Assembly (NCBI GenBank): GCA_930367215.1
Contig: OV884056.1
Location: forward strand, 196,457,310 to 196,521,309
Length of the DNA: 64,000 nucleotides
Source of the DNA: Pollenia angustigena
Lineage: Eukaryota; Arthropoda; Insecta; Diptera; Polleniidae
Direction: 5' to 3'
Shown here: positions 21,301-36,300 of the stretch, piece by piece
Layout: the number at the start of each line of letters is the position of its first letter
How positions within the stretch are numbered: position 1 is the stretch's first letter
Notes under the pieces: model-generated
What the model saw: only the letters and a program-made list of their open reading frames with translations
What the model was told of the DNA's origin: nothing
Databases searched by the model: none
Position numbers and translations under genes: made by a program

Positions 21301-24300
21301 TTTTACAGTTTTTCAGGATAAAAAAAGCTTCCTTTACATAACACAAAAATGGGTCAATTAGATCAAAAGAAAGTTATTTAATTCTACACAAAACAATAAG
21401 TGCTATAAAAGTCTCAGAAATCGGAGATTTTTTTAATGAATGAGTATAATTTAACAACCTCATAATATGAAAGGGGATATCAATGTAAATACCTAAAACA
21501 TATTTCATGATTCTACGATTTTAGGAACACGGTTCCACAAGATAACGAACAAAATATTCGAAAAATTCGGTAAATTTGCACATCCGATTTCGACGATGTA
21601 TTGAAAGCTTAATTAAAATAAAATGAACCCATGGTAAAATAAGTACCAGGTAGGTTCATTAGGGAGAGTTGTCATTATTTATGTCAAATTAATTTATTTG
21701 ATTTTTGACGCTTGTTTTAATTTTTTCCTATTTTCTTTTGTTTGACGTTATATGGGTTTTAAAATTGAGAACAAATTGTACTTTTTGCAATTTTTGCGAA
21801 TATCAAATTCTTCATCGCGTAGCCGTATAGACAGTGAAAAAATATTAAGAAATGATGTATTACTTTTTTGCGATCGTGAAGAAAGTTTTCGCACAAAACG
21901 CGATGAAGTGTTGAATTTAAATTTTTCTCCTTACTATACAAAATTCACATTTAATTACAAAATTTTAAGTATTTTCTAATAACTTCATGAATATAACAAG
22001 ATCATACCATTTGTAAGGAAGAAGGGCGCAAAAAATTCGCGACTCTATTTCGAGGTTTTTTTAATAAACTAAATTTTAATGGCAAGTGATAGATGTTGTG
22101 ATAGATTAGTTGTTTGGCGGATATATAAAACAGTGATAATTTTCAGCGCGGAACGAGCTATTAAAGTTGCACAAGATATTTTTCCATTATGTAAATCAAC
22201 TCGCACTTTAATCTTAAAATTTATTTCATTAAACCCAAAAAAATAGCTTTACATTTTTGTTATACAGTTGCTTATTTTATTATCAAAAAGTAATTTAAAT
22301 TTTTGGGAATACAAAATTTTAATTTCAAAAGATTTTGTTATTCGTGCTTAATACCCTGTTTTTATTCTTGACAAAAACACTTGAAATTTATTGTTGATGG
22401 GATAAGCTATTCCTATGCGCATTTCACTGGTTGCTTAGGCCAGATCATCAGGAAACTTCATCCATAAAGATTTTAGAAAAACTAAAGATATTAAACCAAA
22501 TAAAACTGTTAAACGTATAAGAATTATAGCAACAGTTCTACTTGTAATAATATCAAAGTAGTTAAACACATCAACAATAAACAACAGTGGGTCTATCTCA
22601 TCTTACATTCCCCACTACAATTAGTTGAAATTCTCTCAACATTAATTGTAGTTGTAAGTAGGTTAAGAAAAACAAAATAAAAACAACAACAACTTACAAA
22701 AGATGTTGTCAATTAAGTGTTTTTTAGGCCGTGCACTTGCCTGTTTATTATCAAAAAGTAATTTCAATTTTTGGGAATACAAAATTTCAAAAGATTTTGT
22801 TATTCGTGCTTAATTCCCAGTTTTTATTCTTGATTGATAATAAACAGGCAAGTGCACGGCCTAAAAAACACTTAATTGACAACATCTTTTGTAAGTTGTT
22901 GTTGTTTTTATTTTGTTGCTAATTTTATGTATTTATTTATGCCTGTATTCATAAAAATATTTTAAATTTAATAAAGGCTTGAAAACCAAATTTTCTATGA
23001 AAATTTTCATTAATAATACGTTTATTAAATTTATAATCATTTATGAATATGGGGGCTTAAATATATAGCATATATAAACAATAAATGTACCATATATAAT
23101 GTGTATGGAAATTAAAAAAAAAAATTTTTTTTGAGGAGCTTTAGAAATTGCATTTGGTGAGGAAACTTTTTTGGCCAAAATGGCCTAAAAAAAATATTTT
23201 CATTATCTATACTAAATTACCCATCGCGTGGTGGGATGAAGAAATGTTGTCCAAAAAAAGTCATATTTTTCTTAGATTTGGGTGGATATCTTCATCACAG
23301 TTTATTAAAGCATCTAGAAGGTTATCTGATAGATCAGGCTCAAGTTTAGATCTTAGTAGGTGTTTATCTCTTTTATCAAATATAATCAGCTCATCAGCTA
23401 GTTGTGGTTTTATCAGTTTTGTATCTGTATATGACTTGATTACACTTTGAGGTAGAAGTTTAGGTATGTTCAATACATTTGGGATATCTATTGGGAAAGT
23501 TGTTATGAGATCTTCTAAAATAAATTCAATAAGAGGAATGTAACCTACAACTCGGTAGTAATCTTCAACATTTTGAATGTGATTATTTCGTTCAAATCTT
23601 GTCTTTTCGATAGGAACCTCGATTTGGACGCAAATACCTTTCTTTAACAAATGATATAACTTTTTGTATTAATGGCACTTTATTGCATTTAGAAATTGAG
23701 TTGTTCGATTTATGGGAATAGCAAGGCGTTTGTTTCGCATTTGTCGCTTTTCCAGAAATTTTGAACAGCTCCATTTTCTGCTGACATCAGAGGACACTAT
23801 TCTGTTCCATCTCCTACGCAATTTTTTAGGTCAGGACCAAAATTTGTCAAAGCTTTAAGAACTATTGATGATAGTGCCTTCGCATCAATTGACACATCAA
23901 CTTCATCAATATCATTTGAAGCCTCTTCAAATGCGTTTACAACAAAGCCAATAAATTCTTTCTTAAAACTTTTTGTTGTATGTTGAAATATCTTAAAGAT
24001 AAGGAAATCTGGCTTTCCCCAGATTGGGAATTCTTGTATTATCGAAATTAACAAAACATATTTTTATAATTTACGGGGGGGAAATTTCCTTATTCCCCCC
24101 CCCTGAATCCGCGCCTGGTATGTATGTATGTATGTAACGTATGGACTCCAAAACGGCTGGACCGATTTTGATAAAATTTTCAGGGAATATTCAGGAGGGT
24201 GACACTGTGATTTTTTCATTTTCGGTCTGCGGGCGGAGGGGCGTGGCAAAATCCAATTTTCATATTGCACCACCAATGACATCTATATAATTTGGACGAT

Positions 24301-27300
24301 TTTTTCTTTAAAATGATCGCCATGGTCCAACTTAGATTTATACGAGAAGAAAAATTAGCCCCGCCCACTTTTACGCCCACATTTTTCGAATTACATAAAA
24401 TCAGAAAACGGCTCCATCGATTTGACTAATTTTTCTTTCAAATGTTAGTATTTACCCATTTTAAGCTTTCATCTAAAGAAAAATTTACCACGCCTACTTT
24501 TTCTATTAAGCGCATAACTTGAGAACGGCTTGACCGATTTCTTTAAAATGATTGCCATGGTGCAATTTAGGTTTTAACGGAATAAAAATGTTTCCCCGCC
24601 CACTTAAGCCCACTTTTTTCGATTTACCTAAAATCAGAAAACGGCACCATCGATCTGACTATTTTTTCTTTCAAATGTTCGTATCTTTTTAATCGAACGC
24701 AAACATTTTTCCTAATTTGGACAGGACAACGTCTGTCGGGTCAGCTAGTTTTTCGATAAAAAAAAATGGATGAACTTTCTTAACAGAGCACGCATTTTGA
24801 TAATAAAATTCAATAATTTGCAGGCGTTATTCGTTTGTAAGACGATTCATGGTTAAATTATAGACCAAACTGAAGATGTTTGACAGTGAAACAAAACACG
24901 AAACGTGTCAGCTGTTTAAACCAGTGTTGCCAAAAAGATAATAGCTAAAAAATCACCCGATACTTTATATCAAATAAATACTAAAAGAGACAAATCGGTC
25001 ACGAACGAAATCAAATTTTTCAACAAGGTTTCGTTTAAATGTGGTAAATTCCCATTTTATACTATTGGTAAAGATATTATACAAAAAAAAAACTGTTAAG
25101 CGTATAAGAATTATAAACACCAGTTTATCTTTTCTTACAGTCCCGACTACAATTGGTTGACGTTTTTTCAACTCTAAATGTAGTTGTAAGTGGCCAAAGA
25201 AAAAACAAAAATAAAAACAAATTACTTTATTTTATTTTGCCAGTTTAGTTTTATTTACACTGCCACATGCATATTAGTTATCAAAGTTTTTCTTGGGAGT
25301 CAAAAAATTAATCAACAAGGTTTCGTTTAAATATGCTAAATTCCCATTTCATACCATTAATAAATTAAATGTTTTTTTTTAAATTACGGATTATAAAGGA
25401 AAAGTATTTGGTTTAATGGGAGAAATTTGAAAAATACACTATTGTTTGAAAAAAAGTTTCATTCCGACCATCGAAAGCTGCATGATCTCCAAAATGTGTG
25501 CAAGAAGAAAGTAATTCCTCGTGGCTTGCAGTTATTTTTTTTTTTTTTACTTACAAGGTGGATAGAAGCGAAATCGTTAAGATGAGCCAGATGTAGCAGA
25601 GGAAGAGAAAGAAGACGAATGAACTTCTAGTTATTTTTGATTTACGCAATGTATACCTTTGTCATATTTTTTTTTTTTTATAATAACCCAAATTGGAAAG
25701 TAATGAATATGTGCAACTGAATTAACAAAACTATGAATAAGTCACTGTTTTATAATGTTACAAATTGATATTTTTGAGATCAAATATTTTAATAAAAATA
25801 CCGTAAAATTATTGAATAAAACAGCGTATCTATATAAATAAAAATCAATGTTGTTCGTTGGTAATTGCATCAGTTGAGAACGGCTGGACCGATTTGGACA
25901 GTTTTTTTTTCTAATGATCGTCATGGTCCAACTTAGGTTTTTACGGAAAGAAAATTTTGCCACGCCCACTTTCACGCCCACTTTTTTCGATTTACCTAAA
26001 ATCAGAAAACGGCTCCATCGATTTGACTAATTTTTCTTTCAAATGTTCGTATCAATGCATTTTAAGTTTCCATCGAAAGAAAAATTTACCACGCCTACTT
26101 TTACGCCCACTTTTTCTATTAAGCACATAACTTGAGGATGGCTTGACCGATTTGGACGATTTTTTCTTTAACGTGATCGCCATGGTCCAACTTAGGTTTA
26201 CACGGAAAGAAAATTGTTCCCCGCCCACTTTTTTCGATTTACCTAAAATCAGAAAACGGCTCCATCGATTTGACTAATTTTTCTTTCAAATGTTAGTAGT
26301 AATCCATTTTAAGTTTTCATCGAAAAAAAAATTTGCCACGCCTGCTTTTACGCCCACTTTTTTCGTTTTATCTAAAATCGGAAAACAGTTGCACCGATTT
26401 GGCTAATTTCTCTTTCAAATATTCGCAGCAATCCAATTTAAGTTTTCTGTAAGTTTAAGAAAATGCTTATGATATTTAAATTTTTTAATTTAACAGTTGG
26501 ACTTTCTTTTTAATTTTTAATTTATATGCAAACCAATGAAAATCCAACATGCAACATATCGAAGAACAGTTCGATGGCCAAAGTTTTGCAGCAAAGCAAA
26601 CTGATCGTTTGGGATGAATGTACAATGGCGCATAAAAAATCTTTGGAGGCATTAGACAAAACGTTGCAAGATTTACGAAACAATCAAAGCCGATTTGGAG
26701 GTGCGATGATTCTGTTGGCAGGTGATTTTCGGCAAACGCTGCCAGTGATACTACGATCAACGCCAGCCGATGAACTTAATGCATGTTTGAAGTCGTCTGC
26801 TTTGTGGAAATACGTCAGGAAACTCAAACTGACTCTGAACATGCGTGTCGAGCTGCAGAACGATCAATCTCGAGACGTATTTTCCAAACAATTGCTGGAC
26901 ATAGGAAATGGCAAAATCCCGGTGGATATTTCGACCGGCTGTATTAAATTTCCGGTCGATTTCTGCCAGTTCACCGAATCAAAGTCCGAACTCATCCGAA
27001 AGGTGTTTCCAAACATTACACAAAATTACAGAAATCATGATTGGTTGAGCGAACGTGCTATATTGGCTGCGAAAAACGTTGATGTCGACGAATTGAATTT
27101 TAAGATTCAAAGTGAAATCGCTGGCGAATTGAAGATGTACAAATCGGTGGATTCCGTTTCTTCTCAGAACGATGTCGTCAACTATCCAATCGAATTTTTA
27201 AACTCCCTGGAATTACCCGGATTACCGCCTCATATTCTCCGACTAAAAGTTGGATCGGTAATCATAATGTTACGAAATATAAACCAACCACGTCTTTGTA

Positions 27301-30300
27301 ATGGCACCCGACTTACGATAAAAAAGTTGATGAATAACGTCATCGAAGCAACAATACTTAAAGGAAAGTACAAAGGAGAAAATGTTTTGATACCTCGGAT
27401 CCCAATGATTCCAACCGACATGCCATTCGATTTTAAGCGCTTGCAGTTTCCAGTAAGGCTTGCATATGCAATGGCAATCAACAAATCTCAAGGGCAGTCA
27501 TTGCGTGTTTGCGGCATTAACCTTGAGAATCCATGCTTCTCGCATGGTCAATTATATGTCGCCTGTTCCCGCGTCGGAAGTCCATTAGCATTATTTGTTT
27601 ACGCACCAGACAACCAAACAAAAAATGTCGTATATCACAAAGCATTGCAATGAACATATCCTTGCAAAGCAATCGAATAAGTTTTATTTTTTTTTTTACT
27701 GGTTACCTGAATATTGATCTATCAATTAAAATGTAAAAAGAATACTATAAGATTCACAGCACATACATATGTATTTTCAAATCAAATGTAAATCAAACAT
27801 ACCCCAAATCTACACAGCAAAAACTGAAAATCGATTTCAGTAAAGAAATTCGCACAATCAAACAAATTTTTGTTTAATTTAGGTCCTATGAAGAAATTCG
27901 TAAATTCAGAAAAACATTTTCCAATATTTTATCCAAAAAAATTTTTTGTAAATATAAATATTTACCAAAACAAATATATTTAATTTTTACGAATTATAAT
28001 GCACAAGCAGCAAGCATATTTTAATTTCCAACAATGATGCATTGAAAATGATCAATTACTGCTAAAAACAAAATATTTATAGATAGTAAAGAACAATTTA
28101 AAACAACAGTTTATTTTAAAATATTTTGTGGATAATTTTTTCTGTGTATATGAATAAAATTTTAATTTAAAAATACTTTTTTCCTTTTTTTAACGGATTT
28201 TAAAAATCGAACACAAAATTTTTTTCTAATTTGGACAGGACAACGTCTGTCGGGTCAGCTAGTACCATATAAAATAAAATAGTGTATTAGATACATCATA
28301 CGAATTCCTTAAAAAATAAAATAGCCTATATGGAGGACTTGCACTTTGAATGACATAATTATGGTCTTAAAGAATGCGTAGAACGAAAAAAATTGGTCAA
28401 TTTAAAGACAAGAAACGGTATTATGTATTTGTCGAAAAATCCAATATGAAGATATAAGAGACATCCGATTTGACAAAACCTTTAAACACGATTTTCTCAA
28501 AACCCCAAAAAAATTATAAGCTATTGTTATATTGAGGGGACGATATGTATATAAACAGGAAAACAGAGGACAATTTATGAGAAATCCATTATTAAATATA
28601 CTAAAAACGATATTATAGTTTTGTTTTCAAAATCTTTTTCCATCACATACCTGAATATTTTGTTTCATATATTGTCGTAATAGGTATCAAACTTTTTTCT
28701 GCGAGAAGAGAATAACATGCGTCCGACCGATTAATCAGCTTTGGTATTGGCCGATTTTTGTCGAAAGCCAAACTTTTTTATACCATTGTATGCAAATGCT
28801 ACAAAATCATGCACAAATAATCAACTAAAACATTTTATCAAAAATTCGGTTGTGGATAATTATGAATATGGTAAACAAGCAACCAATATCGAAAGAAAAA
28901 AGAAGAAAACTAATTAAAGTTTCTATGTGGGAAATGCAAGACTTAATTCCTCACATTGCAGTGGAAAAAAATTCTCGATAAGGAAACTTTTTAAAAATTA
29001 AATGAAGTGTACAGGTTAATAATTAATTTATCTTAAAAATTTTAAAGTTTTTTCTTGTTGTGAATTTGGATAAGTTAAGTTCGGATTCGGTTCGGCCGAA
29101 TTAAGCCATTTAGGCCGAAATTCGGTATCGGCCTAAAAAAGTGGATTCGGTCGGACACTATTGTTTTTGACTTGAAATCACATAAAATATTAGAGTAATC
29201 CAGTAGAAACGCGAATTTACTTTTAGAATCAACAAATTAATGTTACGACGCATATGGGCATTTCCTGGGGTCACGAACGTACGTTCGTACACTTTTGATG
29301 TACAAATAATATAGAATACAAAACTTTTCCTAGCATTTTTTTGCGATTCGATACCATGTAGTAAATAAAATAGTCAGTTGCAAAAAACACTAACTATAAA
29401 TCGACTTTTTTTAAATGACTACAAATTGGTTTAAATCTCATGCAGATATCAACCAAAAAGGCACACGTAAAACACAAATAAAATCAAAATAAGTAAAACA
29501 AGCATGCCATGAAGTCAAATGAAAAAAAAATATACAAACATCAAGGCGAATTCATCCCAGGTAATCTCGGTACCAGAGATCAGCAATGAGTAGTGAAAAA
29601 GTGAGTAGAGCTAAATCATGACTCATAAATTCTTGTACTTATACGCACTCATACTTATTCCAATGTGATTCAAACTCATATTCACTCAAAAGTTTCATTT
29701 TATTCATCGTACTCATACTTACCAACATTTGTAGTGTTTGATTTAGAATCTACTCAAGTCAATGTGTATAGGCGAAGCAAAATGCGAGGCTGCCAGATTT
29801 GTCCCCAAATTAGCAAAGTGACGATTTGGCAATTACAGTTTACTAAAGTAACATGTATGAAGTAGACGATTTTTCGGCAAATTTATCTGGCAGCGCTGAT
29901 TATTAAGTTGTGTGTTGTCTCTGTTGTGTTAAAACGGTAAATGGATGAGCTAAATGATTTGAATCATTGTGAGTATTATAAGTATTTTCTTGAAATTATA
30001 AATCAAGCTGAGGTCATTTATGAGTATGCGTATAATGTCGACGTCGAACTCATAAATATTTCTCTTGTGAGTATGAGTGAATCAGAGTAGTTTAGTTTAA
30101 ATGATTTCTACGCACTTATACTTACAATTGCATGAGTCAGTATGAGTAGCGAAAAAGCGATTCATTGCTGATCTCTGCTCGGTACTACAACAAGTACAAC
30201 TCGTACAAAAACCACAAGCAATTTGTTTTTGTAAAATCATTGTACAATATCAAAAACAGAAATAAAACAAAACAGAAACAAAGATAATAAAAGAGAATAA

Positions 30301-33300
30301 ACAAAATTTTGACATCTAACAGTGATTTAAGCTAATATCAGCAGGGCTTTTAAGACCACCTGTAATAAATTCGCCTTGTACAAACATTTTAAAATAATTA
30401 AAAAATGAATCAATACAAATCTGTTTATGTACTAGCAATTATGTGGCGTATTTATTTCAGGACTATTTTACATCATCATTTAGGGAAGTTTAATGCAAAA
30501 TTTTCATAAATAATTATTTCTATAACAAAATATATAAAGATATACATACATACATACATACATACATATGTATGCATGTTCATATGTACATATATTTTTT
30601 TGGCAAAAATTATTTAAAATTTAAATAATTTATTATAAACTGACAATACTTTTATTTAATTACAAATAGGTTGAAAAATAAGTAGTTAGTAGTCAGTTAA
30701 AAAGTCATGCAAAGATGGCCAATTGACTACTGCCTATGACATGCCCATGTTAAAATAATGAGTCGTCGACAAGTAAAACAGTCACTTAATCAACTAGATG
30801 TGGTTATAAAAAAACCAGTTGTAAGTTAGTTATAAATGTGTTTGACTTCCTACAGGGTAGCATTTGGGTAGCTCTATGTTTAGTACAAAAGATGGATTTC
30901 ATCGAGTTTAAGTTTTCATAATAAAAGTTATAAACGTGTGGGCACGAACGTACGCAATATAGAAGTCAACTTCGGCTGACAGTAGTGAAATGTAAACATC
31001 TGCGTAATGGAACGGAATTTTCAAAAGTGATTAATTTATTTTAAAAGTGTACTAATGTAGGTCTCCATCCAGTATTTACAAAATAAAATATCTCTCTTGG
31101 TTTTTATTAAATTGGCTTATGTACCGGTCGCGAACGTACGGATCGCAACGTACGATTTTTCCATATGTTTTTATACCCTTCACCACAGGTGTAAAAGGGT
31201 ATATGTATATAAGTTTATCATTTTTTTATTATTATCACCATGCATTTTACCATAAATGTCTTCAAATTTCTTTAACAAAAAAAAACTTAATACTCCTTTT
31301 ACAATTGATTTTAATGGAGAGATTATGAAGAAAGAATGTAAACATAACATATTTTTTGCATGTAAAATAAGCATATAAAAATGTCTATAGAAGTAGAAAA
31401 TACAGGAAATTATAAAACTTTCCAGTTTCCAGCCCAATTTTCTCGGGTAAAACAGCTCAGATATGCTAGGAAATTATTCTTTTATAAGAACATAGACTTT
31501 TTTTTTTAATAATAAACAAAAGACGATGATAATCAACATTTTGTTTTTTCATCCTGGTAGACCATTGTTCTTTTATTGAGCTTAAATATATTTGTATGAT
31601 TATTTTGTTTGTTTTATGCTTCATAGTCTTATTTTGTTTTATTAAGGGTATTCACGTCACAAGTTGCACCCTTGCATAAAAGCAAAAGTGCAAAAATATA
31701 GCAACAACCACACAGACAATTAGTTGTGCGTACAAAATTTTCTTTGTGGTTGTTGTTATGTTTTTGCACTTTTGCAAGGGTGCAACTTGTGACGTGAATA
31801 CCCTTATTATTAAAAAATAATTCTATTTTTCTTTGTAAAATTGTTCTTATCAAGAGGATAGTCTGAATACTAGTGTATTCAAACGATTAACCGTTGTTCG
31901 ATTAATCGATTAATTTTGGGCCATTGACTATTCGAATAATTTAAAATTGCTTATTTTCGATTAACGAATAATTCGAATAATTTATGTCGATTAATCGAAC
32001 ATTTGTTTTTTCACAGTATATGCTTTTTTCTTTAATGTAAAAAACAAGCCGGTACGTTTTAAATACCCTTTTATTGTTTCTCAACTGAGTAACAATTTTT
32101 TAAAATATAGATGGAACTAGGGAATGGTAAATCGATTTCGATTCTAATCGAAAATCGATTTTGTGCTTAAAAAAAATCGACTTTTTGCAATCGAATTTAC
32201 TTATGCGATTTTATACTGAAGTCAATTATTGGACTTTTAAAATCGATTTTTTTATTATTATAAAAATTTTGGCAATTTTTAATTTTAATCTTAATTAAAT
32301 CGATAAATTATGGGCATACACAATAAAACTTTATCTTTTGTGCATACATACGTCTGTAGGTATGCTTATGCAGTTTTCCAAGGTAACGTTATAGTTTTAC
32401 GTATTTATCTATTAGTACCCTTGGTATACTGCCAACTTTAATATAAGGGCTCTTGTTCTTCAGAAATTAAAGTCATCAATGGACAGTGAACAAAACAGTT
32501 CTAAACATATCGTACCGAATCAAACACTGAAATTCAGCTTCGTGAAAATCAACATATTATAGAAACACAACAGGTGAATTAAGCCATGGCATTCCTGTGG
32601 AAATATGCTAATATTCAAACAGACCAGTATGTGAGCGATATTTAAATCTAGTTATAAATAGAGTTAAAAAACAAAAAGAATGTAATTTATCCTAACAAAA
32701 ACGAAATTACAAGGAAATATCTCTGCATCTTTCTGACATCAACGACATGAAAACATTTTTTTTTCTAAAACTAAATAGTAACTTAGCAAATAAACACTCG
32801 GCACCGATCAAAATTGATTTCGTTTTATGTGAAGCAGGATACGAAATCACTTCCACTTTCGATCGGAATTAATTTATGTGACAGAGCTGACTGACTATAC
32901 AAGAATAAAATTTTAATATGTGAAATGTACATGCACTTGTTCCTCTCAAGGACATCTCATAATTTACAAATTTTCACTTTTTACACGAAATATATAAAAA
33001 GTAGTCAAATCTACCCACTGTAAAAATCTCAGTTCAATTTCTCTAGTAGTTTGCCAAAAAAAATGCTTTGTGATATAAGGTATAAGTTTGCAAATTAATC
33101 TAAAACGATTTTGAAATCGATTTTAAAATCATTTTTTAAGGTTCGGTTAATCGATTTCAAAAACCGAAATAAAAAAAGTCGATCGAAAAGTCAAAAATCG
33201 ATTTTGGAATTCATTTACCATTCCCTAGTTAGAACAACACTCATAAAACTGCTCTGAGTGGAGAAGCATCTCGCGCTTTTTGTCATTATTTCTTAAGATG

Positions 33301-36300
33301 AAGAAGATGGTTTTTTTGAGATGAATGAAAGCGACCTTCTACCAGACCTTAACAAGACTATACATATATACAGTGCGCTCGCGGTAACGTGAACTAATTA
33401 AAACCTAGGGAGTTCATGTTAGCGAAATTGTTCACGTTAGCGATTGTCGAATTTAATAAAAAATATGTCTGTTTTACACGCTTGAACGTGAAATTTTTTT
33501 CAGATTATTTCCATTATTAAAATATAAATGTATATATTTATGTGTTTTATTATTATTTCCATTACTAAAATATAAAAATAAAATTATTAATTAGAATTCA
33601 TTACAAACCAAAATGAGATCACGAGAATATATCTATTGAATTCAAATTACATTGCAAATAAAATTACTCATAACATTTAGGCATTAAAAAAATCGGTTAT
33701 CTTTTTCTGCTGCTTTTTCTTTGCTAATAAGTAGTTGAAATACTGCTTTCTCCCTTAAGCGTCTTAATACACTCATGTCACTTTGATCCACCATTGCATT
33801 GTTAAAAATTTCAATTGCCTAATTTGCAGCAATTTTGTTCACAGGATCATCGGGAATGCTTTATAGGGTGTAGGATCAATATTGTAGAAATTACAAACGG
33901 AATGACAAAGTTATTAATACCCTTTTACCTTCGGTGAAGGGTATAAAAAATTGTTCACGTTATAGAGCTTTCTGAGTTTGTTCACGTCACAGAGTAGTCA
34001 ATGTAAAAAAAATCTTGTTCAAGTTAGGCGGTGTTCACGTTAGACGGTGCTCAAGTTACCGCGAGTGCACTGTATATATATATATACATGTCCTTTATTT
34101 ATTTAAATACAATATAGATACAGCGATATAACATAAAACAAGACTATCAAGAGTGTTAAAATTGTTAAAAAATCAAAAAGAGATTCAAGTGGTATAATGG
34201 AAGACCACTAATTTTTAGAAAAGACAAGACAAAGAACAGGGAAATTGAAAATACTTTATAACGCTTTAAGAATAGTCGCTGTAGTTAGGGATGAAACGAT
34301 ACGAGTAAATACAAGTACATATTCGATACTTTTATATAAGTACCAGAGAAAGCCAAAAAGTTATATTTTTAATACTTATAACCTATTCATACGCCACCGA
34401 GCACGAGTGCAGGCAGGTATGACTACCAATAAGTATGAGCATGAATAAGTTTTTATATCGACCGGTATGAGTATGAACAAACACGCATGCTTATGGGTAA
34501 TCCTTTGAATGCGTATGAGTAAAGGCATGTATCGTAAGTATCGACAAGTAACTTCAACATTTTGTATGGTTATTTTAAAGCAAGCAGTATTGCCACGACC
34601 TAAAAATTTATGTTAAAGTTATATTAAAACATAAATATTTGCTATCAATTTAAAATAATGCTTCTAAAGCTATAATAAATTATAATCTATTTTACGAAAG
34701 AGGTTTTATATAAAAATAATTAAAAAAGGAGGCTATCAACTATTTTAGGATCTTTCCTGTTTCTTTTTTTATGTTTCCAGCTTTTTCATAAAATTCTTGA
34801 TTCTTATTAAGACAACCGTGGATACCTTGTGGACAGCGTTGCCAAAAGATTTGGAAGGAAAATCTTCTTTTGGCGAAAAAAAATCTTATTTTGAAGAGAA
34901 AAATCTTGAAATTTTTTATAACAAAGGCAAAAAAGTAAAAATTATAAATTTTTTAAAAGAAACTATTTTTATTATGGAAACTACATATTTAAATTAAAAT
35001 ACGTAATTGCGGTATTTATACAAAATTAAATTGTAGGTCTAAAATTGTGTTTTAGTTATATTTTCCAAAAAAATACATTTTAAATGCACTTAATTTCTAA
35101 TAAATAAGAACGTAAAAATGTCCATTTATATAAAGAAGTTTCATCGAAAGTAATTAAATTCTTATATTAGAGATGTATAAATTTTGGGCAAAAAAATTTA
35201 TGTTTGGGAGCTATGAAGCTCATACATCATATGAAATCTTGAGGGTTCTCAATTTAATATTATACTTTTTGATACCGTTGTTAAATCGAAGGCATTTTGA
35301 GAAAATTTCATTTAAAAAAAAGCTCACTGAAAACTATAGATTTTCCTAAATATATTCCTAATGAATTTTTATTAAGATAATGTTGGTACACGTTAAAACA
35401 GATATTCTTAAGCACTTACATATGTATAATTATTTTGTTTCAAACCAAAAGCTTCATAACCCTAAACTGTAACTTTTTACCACTCCTCTTGGTCTAGGTA
35501 GACCACAATTAGAACAGCTAAAAAACTCAATTAAATAAAACGTTAAAAAATATATTTTTTTTATTGAACGTATGTTATTTGCTAGATTATACGATTTTGT
35601 TATATATTTTTATTATTTAATTTTACATGCAAGTGATCGAATATGTAGTCCTTAATTTTGCACATTGCTTTTTGGCATCTACCACACGTTTGATTCAAAC
35701 TTGATTCATTCAATTCAGAACATATCATTTATGGAATTTACGTTTCTGTTTTTTTGATATTTTTTCCTATTTGAAAAATATTGCAAGAAAACAAGAATTC
35801 GGTCCGGCCAAAAGGGTAATATCATAGACTTTTATATAAAAACAAAATTTCACCCCACTAGTTTGCTTCAGTCGAATCCAAATTAGTTTCATTCGATTCA
35901 GCACGTATCATTATAGAACTCACGCCCCTGTTTTTTTTTTTTTTTTTGTTATTTTCGAAGAATATTGCAAGGAAAACACAAATTTTGTCTGGCCCGACCA
36001 AGACGGTAATCCTAGGGTTTAGTTCCATTAGTTTTACCTTTTGGTACTTAGACATAGTAACTTTATACATGAACTTTTTTGTTCTTTAATAAATTAATCT
36101 TTAAATATATACTATACATTTTTTCTTTTTACAAACAAATTTTTTTATCAATATTCCCAAAATGAACAACCGCAAATCTATGATGCTTTTTTAATATTTT
36201 GTATGCCCAGAAATAATGATGCATGTTAGTACAAAAGTGTGCAAAACCAGTAGACAACAAGCTGATATAAAACCTCATTGTTTTAAAAATTTACTGTTTA

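Noticed and set aside
21752..21979. Overlapping frames on both strands
   Set aside because: No recognisable domain. AT-rich composition unlike the confirmed exons.
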